Of a DNA stretch of 64,000 nucleotides, positions 34,086 to 43,649 are shown piece by piece. A program made the translations under genes and the position numbers. Location of the stretch: positions 62,001 to 126,000 of the forward strand of contig DASZME010000025.1 of NCBI GenBank assembly GCA_035551995.1. The letters run 5' to 3'. The stretch comes from RYN-428 sp035551995 (GTDB taxonomy: Bacteria > Planctomycetota > Phycisphaerae > Tepidisphaerales > Tepidisphaeraceae). The notes beneath the pieces are model-generated. The model was not told the DNA's origin. It saw only the letters and a program-made list of their open reading frames with translations, and searched no databases. Position 1 is the first letter of the stretch; each line of letters opens with the position of its first letter.

Positions 34086-35414
34086 TTATTTCTGTTGTTC
34101 CCCGAGCAGCAACGCCCTGCGGTCTTCTTCAAGCTTAATTGTGGTGGAGAGTTCCTTGAGGAAGACTTCCGGGCCGCCCTTCATGTACTTGGAATCGGCG
34201 ATTTTCTGCCCCTGCGGATTCAGGCAGATGCACCACGGAAACCCGCGAATGGCGTACATTTCCGCCAGCATTTTGTTTTGTGTCGCCAACGACGTCGGCT
34301 GCGTGGTCGCCGTGGGAAAGTCGATTCTCACCGTGACCAGGTGTTTCTTGGCGTAGTCCTTAAATTCTTCGGTATCGAATATTTCCTCGAATATTTTTTT
34401 CGAGAATTCGCTGGAATCCATCGCCGTGAAGCAGAGGAAAATAAATCGCTTTTGCTGTTGGGCGACGGCTTGGGCGGTGTGATAATCGTCGATCCAGCCG
34501 CCGTTATAGTCGAGGCGCCGAAGCGAATTCTCGACCAGTTGCACCATGCTCTCGGCGTGGGCGGGATCGATCGACGCGATCTTCGCCCTCACCTTGCCGG
34601 TCTGCATGTCCATGACGATCAGTTGCAAGGCCGACGGCGCAACGTTCTGCGACGCGGCAAACGCGCGCCACGACGCGGCCTCCGGGGACGTGTCCGCGTC
34701 GTACGGCCAGTCGAATTCAGTGTACGCCACGTTATGATTGATGAAGCGAACAAACAACTGGTTATGGGTCAGTTCTTCCTTGATCGACATCGTGCGCTCA
34801 AGGCGCCCCTGGTTAACCAGAAACACCGACGATAAAAAATGTTTCTTGCCGTAAGCGACGCAAGCGGTAAAATTTTTCTGCTTAATTAATACTTCGTCCG
34901 GCGGGCGGTTTTTAATCGTGTCGTCGAGATATTTCAGCCAGGCCTTGGGCTGATCGGTCGCCTCATCATCACGCAGTTTGGCTTCATCGTATCCTGCCCG
35001 CGCGAACGGTAAACCGGAACTGTCCATCAGCACGAAGGTCGGCACCTTGATGATGCTGAATTTTTGCTTGAGCCGATCGTTTTGCGTTTTGATGTTGGCC
35101 GAGATCGATTTCTCTTTGGGGTAGTCGGCCTCAAAGAGAATCACGTTAGCCGCCGCCCACTCTCGGAAAAGATCGGTGTTGAGCACGTCCTTTTCAAGCT
35201 TCTGGCTGAACGGGGCCCAATCGCTTCCGGTGAAGTAGGCGAGAATGCATTTCTTTTCCTTGCGCGCCTGAAGCAAGGCGGCATCGAAAAGGGGAATCCA
35301 TTTCGTGAGCCTTTGTTTTGGCTTGGGCTTGGCCGCCATGTCCGCCGCTCCATCCAGCGGGGTTAGCACGGCCAACAACAGTACCGCGATGAAGGAATAC
35401 CGAACGCAGCGCAT
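34086..35414 (-). CDS. Secreted tandem thioredoxin-fold protein lacking CxxC
   Basis: A 442-residue protein with a signal peptide (1-23) and two thioredoxin-like domains. Domain one (about 37-170) has the expected KKCILAYFTGSDWAPFSQKL, where the usual active-site WCxxC is replaced by WAPFS, and the cis-Pro motif KVPTFVLM. Domain two (about 310-440) has FIFLCFTAMDSSEFSKKIF, again without cysteines, and RGFPWCICLNPQG near its cis-Pro site. So neither domain can do disulphide chemistry in the usual way. It may act as a chaperone or binding partner for secreted proteins. The DUF1800 gene follows by 96 bases, suggesting an operon. Confidence 0.8.
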   Translation of the reverse strand: MRCVRYSFIAVLLLAVLTPLDGAADMAAKPKPKQRLTKWIPLFDAALLQARKEKKCILAYFTGSDWAPFSQKLEKDVLNTDLFREWAAANVILFEADYPKEKSISANIKTQNDRLKQKFSIIKVPTFVLMDSSGLPFARAGYDEAKLRDDEATDQPKAWLKYLDDTIKNRPPDEVLIKQKNFTACVAYGKKHFLSSVFLVNQGRLERTMSIKEELTHNQLFVRFINHNVAYTEFDWPYDADTSPEAASWRAFAASQNVAPSALQLIVMDMQTGKVRAKIASIDPAHAESMVQLVENSLRRLDYNGGWIDDYHTAQAVAQQQKRFIFLCFTAMDSSEFSKKIFEEIFDTEEFKDYAKKHLVTVRIDFPTATTQPTSLATQNKMLAEMYAIRGFPWCICLNPQGQKIADSKYMKGGPEVFLKELSTTIKLEEDRRALLLGEQQK

Positions 35415-35542
35415 AGAACCTCTCCAAGGGAATGCGTAGGAATCTCAAAGGATAGCAACCGATGCGTGCGGAGTGAAGGGAGAGAACGCCGATTTTTTTG
35501 GGGCGGGCACAAAACCCGAGCGCCGCCGACGTATCGGCGCGA

Positions 35543-36127
35543 TCACGTTCCGGGCGATCGGCGCGCAACCGTTCGGTAGTGTCTGACGCGAACGCGTTCG
35601 ATCAGGCTCTCGCCCACTTTTTCCCAGCCCCAGCTTTTTCGGATTTCGGGGCGCTTATGCGGCGTGATGACCAACAGATCATCGCCGATTTGCCCCAGCG
35701 CGTACATCAGTCCCGGCAGCCGCGACGGCTCGCAGAGGTGCAATGCAAAGCTGCACACCATTAAACTATATCGGCGATCCCGCACCGCGCCGGCGGAAAT
35801 TTCTGCAAACGCGATTCGCTCGGCGACGACGGCGGTGCGGGCAAAATAGGCGTCGGTGGTGTAAGGATCGACGCCGTCTATTCGCCCGGCGCCGAGTTCG
35901 CGCAAAGCCAGCGTCGCTTCGCCGCTGCCGCAAGCCAAATCCAGAACATTCGACAAATCGACCGGCCATTGCGCGACGGCAAATCTCAGGCATTCGATCA
36001 CGATCGCTTCATGTGGATTGCGGTAAACGGCGCCGAATTCGTCATAATATCCCTCTGCGCCGTGACGCTCATATTCTCCGCGGATGGAAAGTTTGGAGAG
36101 ATCGGTGGGAGCAGGCTTTTGACTCAT
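35543..36127 (-). CDS. SAM-dependent methyltransferase, class I
   Basis: A 194-residue protein with a Rossmann methyltransferase core. Motif I is VLDLACGSGEATLALRELG (near residue 62) followed by the acidic GVDPYTTDAYFART loop. The motif IV region reads YSLMVCSFALHLCEPSRLPG. The opening SIRGEYERHGAEGYYDEFGAVYRNPH resembles small cytoplasmic methyltransferases of unknown substrate. It follows the PEP-CTERM gene by 71 bases on the same strand, which may only be coincidence. Confidence 0.8.
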   Translation of the reverse strand: MSQKPAPTDLSKLSIRGEYERHGAEGYYDEFGAVYRNPHEAIVIECLRFAVAQWPVDLSNVLDLACGSGEATLALRELGAGRIDGVDPYTTDAYFARTAVVAERIAFAEISAGAVRDRRYSLMVCSFALHLCEPSRLPGLMYALGQIGDDLLVITPHKRPEIRKSWGWEKVGESLIERVRVRHYRTVARRSPGT

Positions 36128-36198
36128 GGAAATACATGCGCAGGCGTTGTTGTCGATGTTTTTCTCTCCGCTGCGTCGGGCATGTCGAACTGTAGACT

Positions 36199-37143
36199 TT
36201 ATACGATGCCGCGCGCGAGGTCTTTGCGCGAGCGACGGGCAAGAAGGCCGACGATCGATACGATTCCGGCGAGCGCGCCGAGCGTCGGTTCGGGCACGCC
36301 GGTGATGGCGTCGATTTGCGAAATATACGGCGCGATTTCGGTAGCATACCCGTCCTCGGCGCCGGTGGCGGGGGCGTAAACGGGCGTTTGGCCGGCGTCG
36401 GCGGTGTTTTCATAGAGTCCGGTGGCGTTGAAGACGGCCACGCCGGTGTTCGCGGAAGGATTGTCGAGATCGGTGTACGATCCGTCGCCGTTCTTGACGT
36501 AGTAGTCCTGGATGCCTTCGGTGAGGCCGGCCAATTGGTAGGCGCCGTTGTTGAGAATGAAATTTCCGCCGCCGGAATCGCCGTAGGTGTAGATTCCAAC
36601 GCCGGGGGCGTTGAATTTGATATCGAGGTAGTTGCTGGTGGTTCCAAAACTGCTCACGGCCGAGACGGTGTTCGAGGCGTAGTTCATCGCCAGGGCAGAG
36701 CCCCAATACCAGCCGTTTTGAACGCTGTTGGTGATCAATTGCGCACCGAGTTGAAAGTGTCCGACGCCGACGATGGAGACGGTTTGTCCCAATTCGTTGC
36801 CCGCGCCGCCGCTGTAGAGCTGGGCGTAGGCGGGAAAGGTTCCGGAAACCTTGACGACGCGAAGATCGGTTCCGGAAATGTCCTGTGAGGCCGTGGAGGT
36901 ATAGGCGACGCCGTTGAGATAAAACTGATCGACGCCGATGTTGGCGCCGACGTGCTGCACGGTGAGAAAGTAGCTTGGCGCGATGGCCACGCCGCCGGCG
37001 GTGTCCCATTCGCCGGTGACGCTCCAGCCCTGGTCGCCGGGCGGCTGGGAGGTGACGCCGGCCCCATTGTTGTAAATGACGCTGGCCGTCGCGGAAACGG
37101 CTCGGAGAATGACGATACAAACCAGTGCGGCAAACAAACGCAT
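36199..37143 (-). CDS. PEP-CTERM anchored trypsin-like serine protease
   Basis: A 314-residue exported protein. A signal peptide (1-20) is followed by a trypsin-like domain with a plausible intact triad: His64 in FLTVQHVGAN, Asp93 in GTDLRVVKVS and Ser190 in TYGDSGGGNF. The C-terminus carries the sorting signal GVPEPTLGALAGIVSIVGLL followed by RRSRK, the PEP-CTERM pattern of Pro-Glu-Pro, a membrane helix and a basic end. So it should be exported and processed by an exosortase/archaeosortase-type enzyme, which is not in this window. Family members often lose the triad; here all three residues are present by eye. Confidence 0.85.
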   Translation of the reverse strand: MRLFAALVCIVILRAVSATASVIYNNGAGVTSQPPGDQGWSVTGEWDTAGGVAIAPSYFLTVQHVGANIGVDQFYLNGVAYTSTASQDISGTDLRVVKVSGTFPAYAQLYSGGAGNELGQTVSIVGVGHFQLGAQLITNSVQNGWYWGSALAMNYASNTVSAVSSFGTTSNYLDIKFNAPGVGIYTYGDSGGGNFILNNGAYQLAGLTEGIQDYYVKNGDGSYTDLDNPSANTGVAVFNATGLYENTADAGQTPVYAPATGAEDGYATEIAPYISQIDAITGVPEPTLGALAGIVSIVGLLARRSRKDLARGIV

Positions 37144-37188
37144 TTCTATCCCTCGATGAACTTCTACCTATTCACAGCATACTGATGT

Positions 37189-38667
37189 TCATGCACTCGC
37201 GTTCGAAAATTGCTCCACCAAATTCCGTTTCACCACCTTTCCCGTCGGCGAACGCGGCAGATCCGGCACAAACTGTATATCGCGCGGAATCTTCCATTGC
37301 GCAAGGCCCTGCCGGCGGCAAAAATCTCGAAGCTCGTCGGGTTTTACCGACTGCCCTTCGCGCAGGATGATGAACGCCGCCGCCACCTCACCGCGGCTTG
37401 TATCTTTCTTGGCGACCACGGCGGATTCGGCCACGGCGGGGTGCTGGTTTAACGTCTCTTCGATCTCGCGCGGGCTGGCTTTTTCACCGGCGATGTTGAT
37501 CTGGTCTTTCTTGCGCCCGGTGATGTGTAAATATCCGTCGGCGTCGAGCATGCCCAAATCGCCGGTCTTGAAAAATCCGTCGGCGCTCATCGCCGCCGCC
37601 GTCTCGGCGGGCAGATTGTGATAACCCTTCATAATCATCGGACCCCGCAGCCAAATCTCGCCCGACTGACCTTGCGGCGCGACGTTGCCGTCGTCGTCCA
37701 CCAATCGCGCCTCGGCGCCGGGAATCAGTTGCCCGACGGAACCGGGTTGTCGGCGGCCGGGGACGTTGAAGGCGATCGGCCCGATCGTTTCGGTCAGGCC
37801 GTATCCTTCGTAAATCGGCTGATTGAATTTCTTCTCGAATCCGTCGCGGATCACGGCGGGCAACGGCTCGCCGCCGCTGATGGCCGCGTACAGGCTTTTC
37901 AGGTCGTCCGGACCGGCGTCCTTCAGACGAATCATCGCGCCGTACATGCTCGGCACCGCCGCCACGATCGACAGCTGATGTTCTTTGATCGCCTTGATCA
38001 CATGATTCGGTCGAAACCCGGTTCCCTGGTAGACGACCTTGGACCCAAGCTGAATCGGAGCGATGAGGGTCGCGAGCATGCCGGTGGAATGGAACAGGGG
38101 GAGAATTCCCAGGAAGCTGTGTTTGCCCTGCAATTGGGCATGTTTGATGGCGGCGTCGACGTCGCTTTGAAGATTTCCGTAACTCAGCAGGACGCCCTTG
38201 GGCAAGCCGGCCGTTCCGCTGGTGTAGAGGACGACGGCGATTTCGTCCGCGCCGGGCGTGGGCAGATCGATGTCCGATAAATCGGCCGGGGGCGCCGGGG
38301 GAAGGGTGAGCAAGTCGATGATTTTCAGCGACGTATCCTTAATTTTCCCCGCGAGCGGACCGGCGGTCAGTACGGTGTCGATGCCGCTGTCCTTGATTAT
38401 GTGCGCGATTTCCTTTTCACTCAAAAGGAAATTAATCGGCGCCACGGTCTTGCCAGCTAGCAGCGTCCCGTAGAAACTGGCGACAAAACCAGCGCCGGCG
38501 GGAAGGAGGAGGCCCACCCGCGGCGCCTGGGTCTGAAACGAAACGTACATCCCCAGCCCCGCGACCATCGCGGCCAGTTGTTGCCAGGTGTACTGGCCCC
38601 GGTCGTCAATGACGGCGATGTCTTGCGGATGTTGCCGGGCATGGGTGAAAATGGGTTCGAAGAGCAT
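37189..38667 (-). CDS. Acyl-CoA ligase (AMP-binding, class I adenylate-forming)
   Basis: A 492-residue enzyme that activates a carboxylic acid with ATP and CoA. The phosphate loop VVLYTSGTAGLPKGV is at residues 146-160, followed by GILPLFHSTGMLATL, YEGYGLTETIGPIAFN (A5), MKGYHNLPAETAAAMSADGF with FKTGDLGMLDADGYLHITGR (A7/A8) and the C-terminal Lys in PRSPTGKVVKRNL (A10). Probably a medium- or long-chain fatty acid ligase; the substrate is not set by these motifs. It stands alone on the minus strand, divergent from the TPR/SPOR gene. Confidence 0.9.
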   Translation of the reverse strand: MLFEPIFTHARQHPQDIAVIDDRGQYTWQQLAAMVAGLGMYVSFQTQAPRVGLLLPAGAGFVASFYGTLLAGKTVAPINFLLSEKEIAHIIKDSGIDTVLTAGPLAGKIKDTSLKIIDLLTLPPAPPADLSDIDLPTPGADEIAVVLYTSGTAGLPKGVLLSYGNLQSDVDAAIKHAQLQGKHSFLGILPLFHSTGMLATLIAPIQLGSKVVYQGTGFRPNHVIKAIKEHQLSIVAAVPSMYGAMIRLKDAGPDDLKSLYAAISGGEPLPAVIRDGFEKKFNQPIYEGYGLTETIGPIAFNVPGRRQPGSVGQLIPGAEARLVDDDGNVAPQGQSGEIWLRGPMIMKGYHNLPAETAAAMSADGFFKTGDLGMLDADGYLHITGRKKDQINIAGEKASPREIEETLNQHPAVAESAVVAKKDTSRGEVAAAFIILREGQSVKPDELRDFCRRQGLAQWKIPRDIQFVPDLPRSPTGKVVKRNLVEQFSNASA

Positions 38668-38778
38668 CTGAAACTGTGCCTTTCAACGGTCGGCGGCCGA
38701 TCTTAGGAAACCAGGGTCCGCGTAGAACGGACCCGCGGAGATTCGATTGCCGGGAATAACATATCCCAAGAGAGACTT

Positions 38779-39609
38779 ATGCGAAATGTGTCAATCGTGC
38801 GAACAGGATCTTCCCGAACCGTCGGCGCGCTCATCATGGGCCTTGCGATCATTCCCTGGCTTGGCGGTTGCCTTGACGGCGGATCGCGCCAAACGCTCAA
38901 TAAGGGATACTCGGAGCTGAATTCCGGGCAATACGACGACGCCGGCGCCGACGCCGACGAGTTCCTGCGGGCTCATCCCAACGGCAGCGGCGTGGCCGAG
39001 GCGTACTACCTCAAGGGACGGATCGAAGAGCAAAAAGCACAAGACGCCACCACAAGCCCAACGCTTGCCGACAAGCGCGCCCACCTGGACGCCGCCCGTG
39101 ATGAATATGACCGTGGCTTGGATTCGCTGGCGCCGATCGGGGTCAAGGCGCTGCTTCATACCGGATTGGCCAATGTCGATTACTATGAAGAGGATTATTC
39201 GTCGGCTTTGCGCGAATGGACGTCGGCGTACGACAATATTCAAAGCGACGACACCAAGGCCTGGGTGCTTTATCACATCGGCCGAAGCGAGCAGCGATTG
39301 GGCATGTTCGACAAGGCGGATGAAGCCTTCGCGAAAGTCGAACGGCTGTACCCCGGCTCCGAAGCGGCAAACCGCTCGCGAATGCGAATCGGCGCCACCG
39401 CGTTTTACGTGGAAGTCGGCTCCTTCACCAACCCAAATCTCGCCGAGGCGGCGGCCGCTGAGCTTCGCAAGGCAAATTATGCAGCCAGCCGCACGACCGA
39501 AAATGGGCTGGCCACCGTTCGCGTCGGACCGATTCCAAGCTATGCCGACGCCAAGGCGTTCCAGTCGCGCCTGCGGAGCCAGTATCCGGGCGCGATCATC
39601 TCTCCGTAA
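38779..39609 (+). CDS. TPR and SPOR domain lipoprotein
   Basis: A 276-residue envelope protein. A signal ending in LGGCLDG suggests a lipoprotein Cys near residue 31. The middle holds TPR-type helical repeats (for example TLNKGYSELNSGQYDDAGAD, AWVLYHIGRSEQRLGMFDKA). The end (about 206-276) reads as a SPOR domain: AFYVEVGSFTNPNLAEAAAA, then TVRVGPIPSYADAKAFQSRL. SPOR domains bind denuded glycan strands at division sites. Start ATG 38779 has GAGAGACTT upstream. It opens a run of three plus-strand lipoprotein genes. Confidence 0.82.
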   Translation: MRNVSIVRTGSSRTVGALIMGLAIIPWLGGCLDGGSRQTLNKGYSELNSGQYDDAGADADEFLRAHPNGSGVAEAYYLKGRIEEQKAQDATTSPTLADKRAHLDAARDEYDRGLDSLAPIGVKALLHTGLANVDYYEEDYSSALREWTSAYDNIQSDDTKAWVLYHIGRSEQRLGMFDKADEAFAKVERLYPGSEAANRSRMRIGATAFYVEVGSFTNPNLAEAAAAELRKANYAASRTTENGLATVRVGPIPSYADAKAFQSRLRSQYPGAIISP

Positions 39610-39768
39610 AAACAGGAGCGAGTGACGCGCGACGCAAAAAGGGTTCGGCGCCGCCTGCCCATAATTTTTCGCGAACGGGCAATCGGGCCGTGTCGGCGCG
39701 TGCGAATTTCGGTATGATCGACGGCGCCGGAGGAAACAGGCGAAAGTTTCATCGTTTTGCGAGATGTG

Positions 39769-40005
39769 ATGCGAAACACACCCCCAATCATCAATGCGGT
39801 TGTTTTTATCGGCGCGGCGATACTGCTGTCCGCGTGTACGCCGGCGCCAAGCGAATCGAGCATGGACGATCGGCAAGCCAAGGCGCTGAAAGACCCGTTT
39901 CACTATTCACCGGGTGATGATATTCCCGATATCAGTGGCGGCGGCATCGGCGATTTTGACTCAAAGGCAATGGGAAGGGATCTGAATCATGTTCTTAATC
40001 CGTAA
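39769..40005 (+). CDS. Small lipoprotein, unknown function
   Basis: A 78-residue protein with a clear lipoprotein signal (VVFIGAAILLSACTPAPSES, Cys near residue 22) and a short acidic and Gly-rich mature part. It overlaps the next gene by 17 bases and follows the SPOR gene by 159 bases. TTG 39757 is an alternative start. The overlap and shared export signal suggest it works with the following protein. Confidence 0.65.
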   Translation: MRNTPPIINAVVFIGAAILLSACTPAPSESSMDDRQAKALKDPFHYSPGDDIPDISGGGIGDFDSKAMGRDLNHVLNP

Positions 40006-40597
40006 TTGGAAGTCCGGCGGGACGTGGGTGTTCTGCGCGGCGGCGTTCTCGGCGCTCGGCGGCGGTTGCACGACGCCGAACGTAATCAAGACGCCCTCAC
40101 CCATCGCCGCCGAACCACCGGCGGACCAAGCCACTGAATTGCGCGGATTTAAAAAATCGGTCGCATTCTACCATAGCGGCGCCACGCAGGCCTGGCCGAC
40201 GCGATGGTACTATTCTCCCAATCCCGATTACACGAGCGTCGAAAATTATATCGCCGACCCGGTGATGGCGATCGCGCAAACCGTTTCAGTGCCGGCGACG
40301 ATCCTGGTGGACTACCCGTTTCGGAAAATCTACTACGCGGGCGATGTGATGCCGGTCAGCTATACCGCCATGCCGCCGCTTCCGCCCGAGCCGTTAAACA
40401 GCCTGACCGTCCCCGATCCGGACCCCCTGTCGGCGCCTCAGGAGCCGGTGTTGCCGCCGATCGTGCCACTGCCGGTGGAGCGGCCGCCCTTGATTCTTCC
40501 GCCGCCGGAAACACGTCCGGTTCAGGTCAAAACAAATCGCGCGAAGACCGCGCCGGCGCCGAGGGCGACCGCGCCGGCGACGCAGCCGGTTCGGTGA
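39989..40597 (+). CDS. Proline-rich lipoprotein, unknown function
   Basis: A 202-residue protein with a lipoprotein-type signal (AAAFSALGGGCTTPNVIK, Cys near residue 27). A compact domain follows: RGFKKSVAFYHSGATQAWPT, then ENYIADPVMAIAQTVSVPAT and DYPFRKIYYAGDVMPVSYTAM. The last 75 residues are a Pro-rich tail, probably a flexible tether through the periplasm. The gene start lies inside the previous lipoprotein gene, so translation is probably coupled. No family recognised. Confidence 0.7.
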   Translation: MFLIRNWKSGGTWVFCAAAFSALGGGCTTPNVIKTPSPIAAEPPADQATELRGFKKSVAFYHSGATQAWPTRWYYSPNPDYTSVENYIADPVMAIAQTVSVPATILVDYPFRKIYYAGDVMPVSYTAMPPLPPEPLNSLTVPDPDPLSAPQEPVLPPIVPLPVERPPLILPPPETRPVQVKTNRAKTAPAPRATAPATQPVR

Positions 40598-40670
40598 ATT
40601 TTCCGTGGCTTCGCTCGGGGCGCGGGATTTCCGAAGGCCGGGTCGATTTGCGCTCCGCCGCGCGTGTGCG

Positions 40671-40689
40671 CTAACTCGTTAGCCGCGAC
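40671..40689. repeat. CTAAC-TC-GTTAG palindrome and GTTAGCCGCGAC motif
   Basis: The motif TCGTTAGCCGCGAC occurs here and again at 60878-60891, each in a non-coding gap. I recall a CGTTAGCCGCGAC motif in planctomycete intergenic sequence. At this site it overlaps a short palindrome. Confidence 0.45.
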
Positions 40690-40858
40690 GCCCGGCGGGG
40701 CGCTTCGTTTATCCGGGGTCCGTATCTGTTCTGCAAGGATTGCCGTCCGCGAAATCCGCATCGCCGTTCTCGCAACCCGCGACCCCATCGATTATTCTGG
40801 TTGAACTTTCGGGCCTAAGAAAGCGCCGCGTACTTTTATCACAACGGATCCCACTGCC

Positions 40859-41995
<1,137 letters not shown>

Positions 41996-42064
41996 ATCGT
42001 ATATGACGCGAATTGTTCGGTTTTTCGTTATGGCGTCGATCGCGGCGTGCGGTTGCTCGCCATT

Positions 42065-42735
42065 TCACGATGTACGTTTTGAATAAGCGCGCCGATTGAA
42101 CGTCAAAATGTATGCCCGGCTGATTTTGCTTCCGTTCACCGTCACATTGACGAGTTCCTTGATCGCGCCCGGCGCCTCGGCCGCGGCGATTTCAGTTCGC
42201 AGCGCCGCCATGAAGTCATTTTCGTGTTCGAGGGTGACCACTCCCAAAAGAGCGATCCTTTCCGGCCTCGATAGGACTTTCCACAATCTCTCACGACAAG
42301 TCCGGTCCCGGAAAGATCGGCGCCAAGCCACGGGGCGGACGCTATGATCTCCCATCCGTCCGCGTCCTCACGGCGGATCAGTCCAAGCACCTCGAAATCC
42401 CCGTGTTTCTTGACGATGCTGTCTTCGGCGACGCGCAACTTTTTTATGAGCCGCGCGACAGCGCCGACAGCAGTAACCGGGAGGCGCGAATGATGCCCGC
42501 GGCCTGCTTTCAAGATACACTGCTTAGCTTGTTGTATCTTTAATTCCGGTTGCCATCTTCGTACCTCCGACCATGCTTCGGCCATGTTTGCGTTATTCTT
42601 GATCCGATCCTCGTACCCGGAGAACTGAAGAAGCGTATCGAGGTTATGCACGGTGAAACTGCGAAACTTGTCGCCTTCCGGATATTGTATCCATCCGAGC
42701 GTCGAGCATATTCGCGATTTTAGGGCATTTTTCAT
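42065..42735 (-). pseudogene. Broken gene, HEPN-like start and unknown C-terminal domain
   Basis: Two frames together read as one protein. The first gives FRSFTVHNLDTLLQFSGYED and AEAWSEVRRWQPEL, which resemble a HEPN-type segment, then RLIKKLRVAEDSIVKKHGDF, EVLGLIRREDADGWEIIASA and GADLSGTGLVV. The sense then passes near 42310 into another frame: ERLWKVLSRPERIALLGVVT, LEHENDFMAALRTEIA and VNVTVNGSKISRAYILTFNR to the stop at 42065. So at least one frameshift is present, and the HEPN-like part may be a truncated neighbour fused to the rest. The apparent ATG (42735) lies inside copy D of the hairpin repeat. Confidence 0.6.
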
Positions 42736-42822
42736 GTTGGTGAAGCGACCTTGCGTCGCGAAACACGCCCCGCAAGCGGGGCCGCTAAACGCGGAAACGC
42801 GCGAGCAACCCGACTGCCGTGC
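42722..42822 (-). repeat. Hairpin repeat, copy D (about 101 bp, inverted)
   Basis: On the minus strand: GGTTGCTCGCGCGTTTCCGC, TTAGCGGCCCCGCTTGCGGG, then GCGTGTTTCGCGACGCAAGG and CACCAACATGAAAAATGCCC. Core identical to copy C; the outer end is degraded. It overlaps the 5' end of the broken gene at 42065-42735 and supplies its ATG. Confidence 0.8.
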
Positions 42823-42931
42823 GAGAATCATGGGATTCGTTCGTCGCGAAAAACTTCGATGACTTGCAATCCGATTTCCCGCGAAAGCGGCTGCCGATGT
42901 GTGATCCAGAACGTCGCGTCAATTCAAAAAA

Positions 42932-42964
42932 GCGAAGTCAATGCATGAACTGCATTGACTTCGC
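42932..42964 (-). terminator. Terminator of the small basic protein gene
   Basis: On the minus strand GCGAAGTCAATGCA, loop GTTCA, TGCATTGACTTCGC and then TTTTTT. A perfect 14-bp stem with a T-run, 58 bases after the stop of the 43023-43304 gene. Confidence 0.88.
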
Positions 42965-43022
42965 GCTCGCGCGTCGCCTCCATTTGCTTGAAGAGTCAAG
43001 TCTCTGGCCGATGCGCGTCGGC

Positions 43023-43304
43023 TTATGCCGATGCACGCTTGATTGACTTCGTCAGTTTCCTGGCTTTGTGACGATGCGAATGCAGCGTCGTGTGCTTGGC
43101 GTTCGAGCGCGAACGGGACAACTTCGCCGCGCGGTGCTTGACCTTGGTGGTCGATTTCGTGCCGGTGCTGAGTTTCTTCGGCGTGGCAACCGACTTTACG
43201 GACGTGCCGGCGGTATTGTGGGTGTGCTGGGCCAGGCCAATCGCCGGTACCGACAGGGCCAACGCGCCCGCGGCGAGCCATTTAACGACATTCATCCGAA
43301 TCAT
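43023..43304 (-). CDS. Small secreted Lys/Arg/His-rich basic protein
   Basis: A 93-residue protein. The signal peptide (VKWLAAGALALSVPAIGLAQ, residues 6-25) is followed by a Thr/Ser/Lys-rich then strongly basic mature part (STGTKSTTKVKHRAAKLSRS, KHTTLHSHRHKARKLTKSIK). The start is set by AAGGAG 7 bases before ATG 43304. A strong terminator follows. The basic tail looks like a polyanion-binding protein (DNA, polyphosphate, acidic polysaccharide) or a metal-binding one through its histidines. No family recognised. Confidence 0.78.
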   Translation of the reverse strand: MIRMNVVKWLAAGALALSVPAIGLAQHTHNTAGTSVKSVATPKKLSTGTKSTTKVKHRAAKLSRSRSNAKHTTLHSHRHKARKLTKSIKRASA

Positions 43305-43649
43305 GGGGCAACTCCTTTGCCAAACGAAAGACGGCCTTCCCTGGCTCTCCCCCGCAAAGGCGGCGGCGCCGTCGGTCGGCTGCATCAAGGCGCCGTGCAA
43401 CGTTACACGGCTTCATCATTACTATCGGACCATCGATCGAGATGGGATTAATCGTTGTGTCCCCAAAGCCGATCACGCGGCTGTAGCCCGACATGCGATC
43501 GCTGAGAACTCGCCGGACTTGTCCGCGATAAGAGAGCAGCGTCGAAATTGTTTTTGCCGCTTTCTCGGCCGCGCAAAAAAACAGCCGCGAATATCAGTTA
43601 TTCGCGGCTGCGCGTGTCGTTGGAAAAACGAAAAGGAGTCGTCGTGGCT
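43305..43649. other. Intergenic region before the basic-protein gene
   Basis: No supported gene. It holds the terminator of the formaldehyde dehydrogenase gene at its right end and presumably the promoter of the basic-protein gene at its left. Confidence 0.5.
43582..43610 (-). terminator. Terminator of the formaldehyde dehydrogenase gene
   Basis: On the minus strand CAGCCGCGAATA, loop ACTGA, TATTCGCGGCTG and then TTTTTTTGCG. A perfect 12-bp stem with seven T, 39 bases after the stop codon. Confidence 0.92.
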
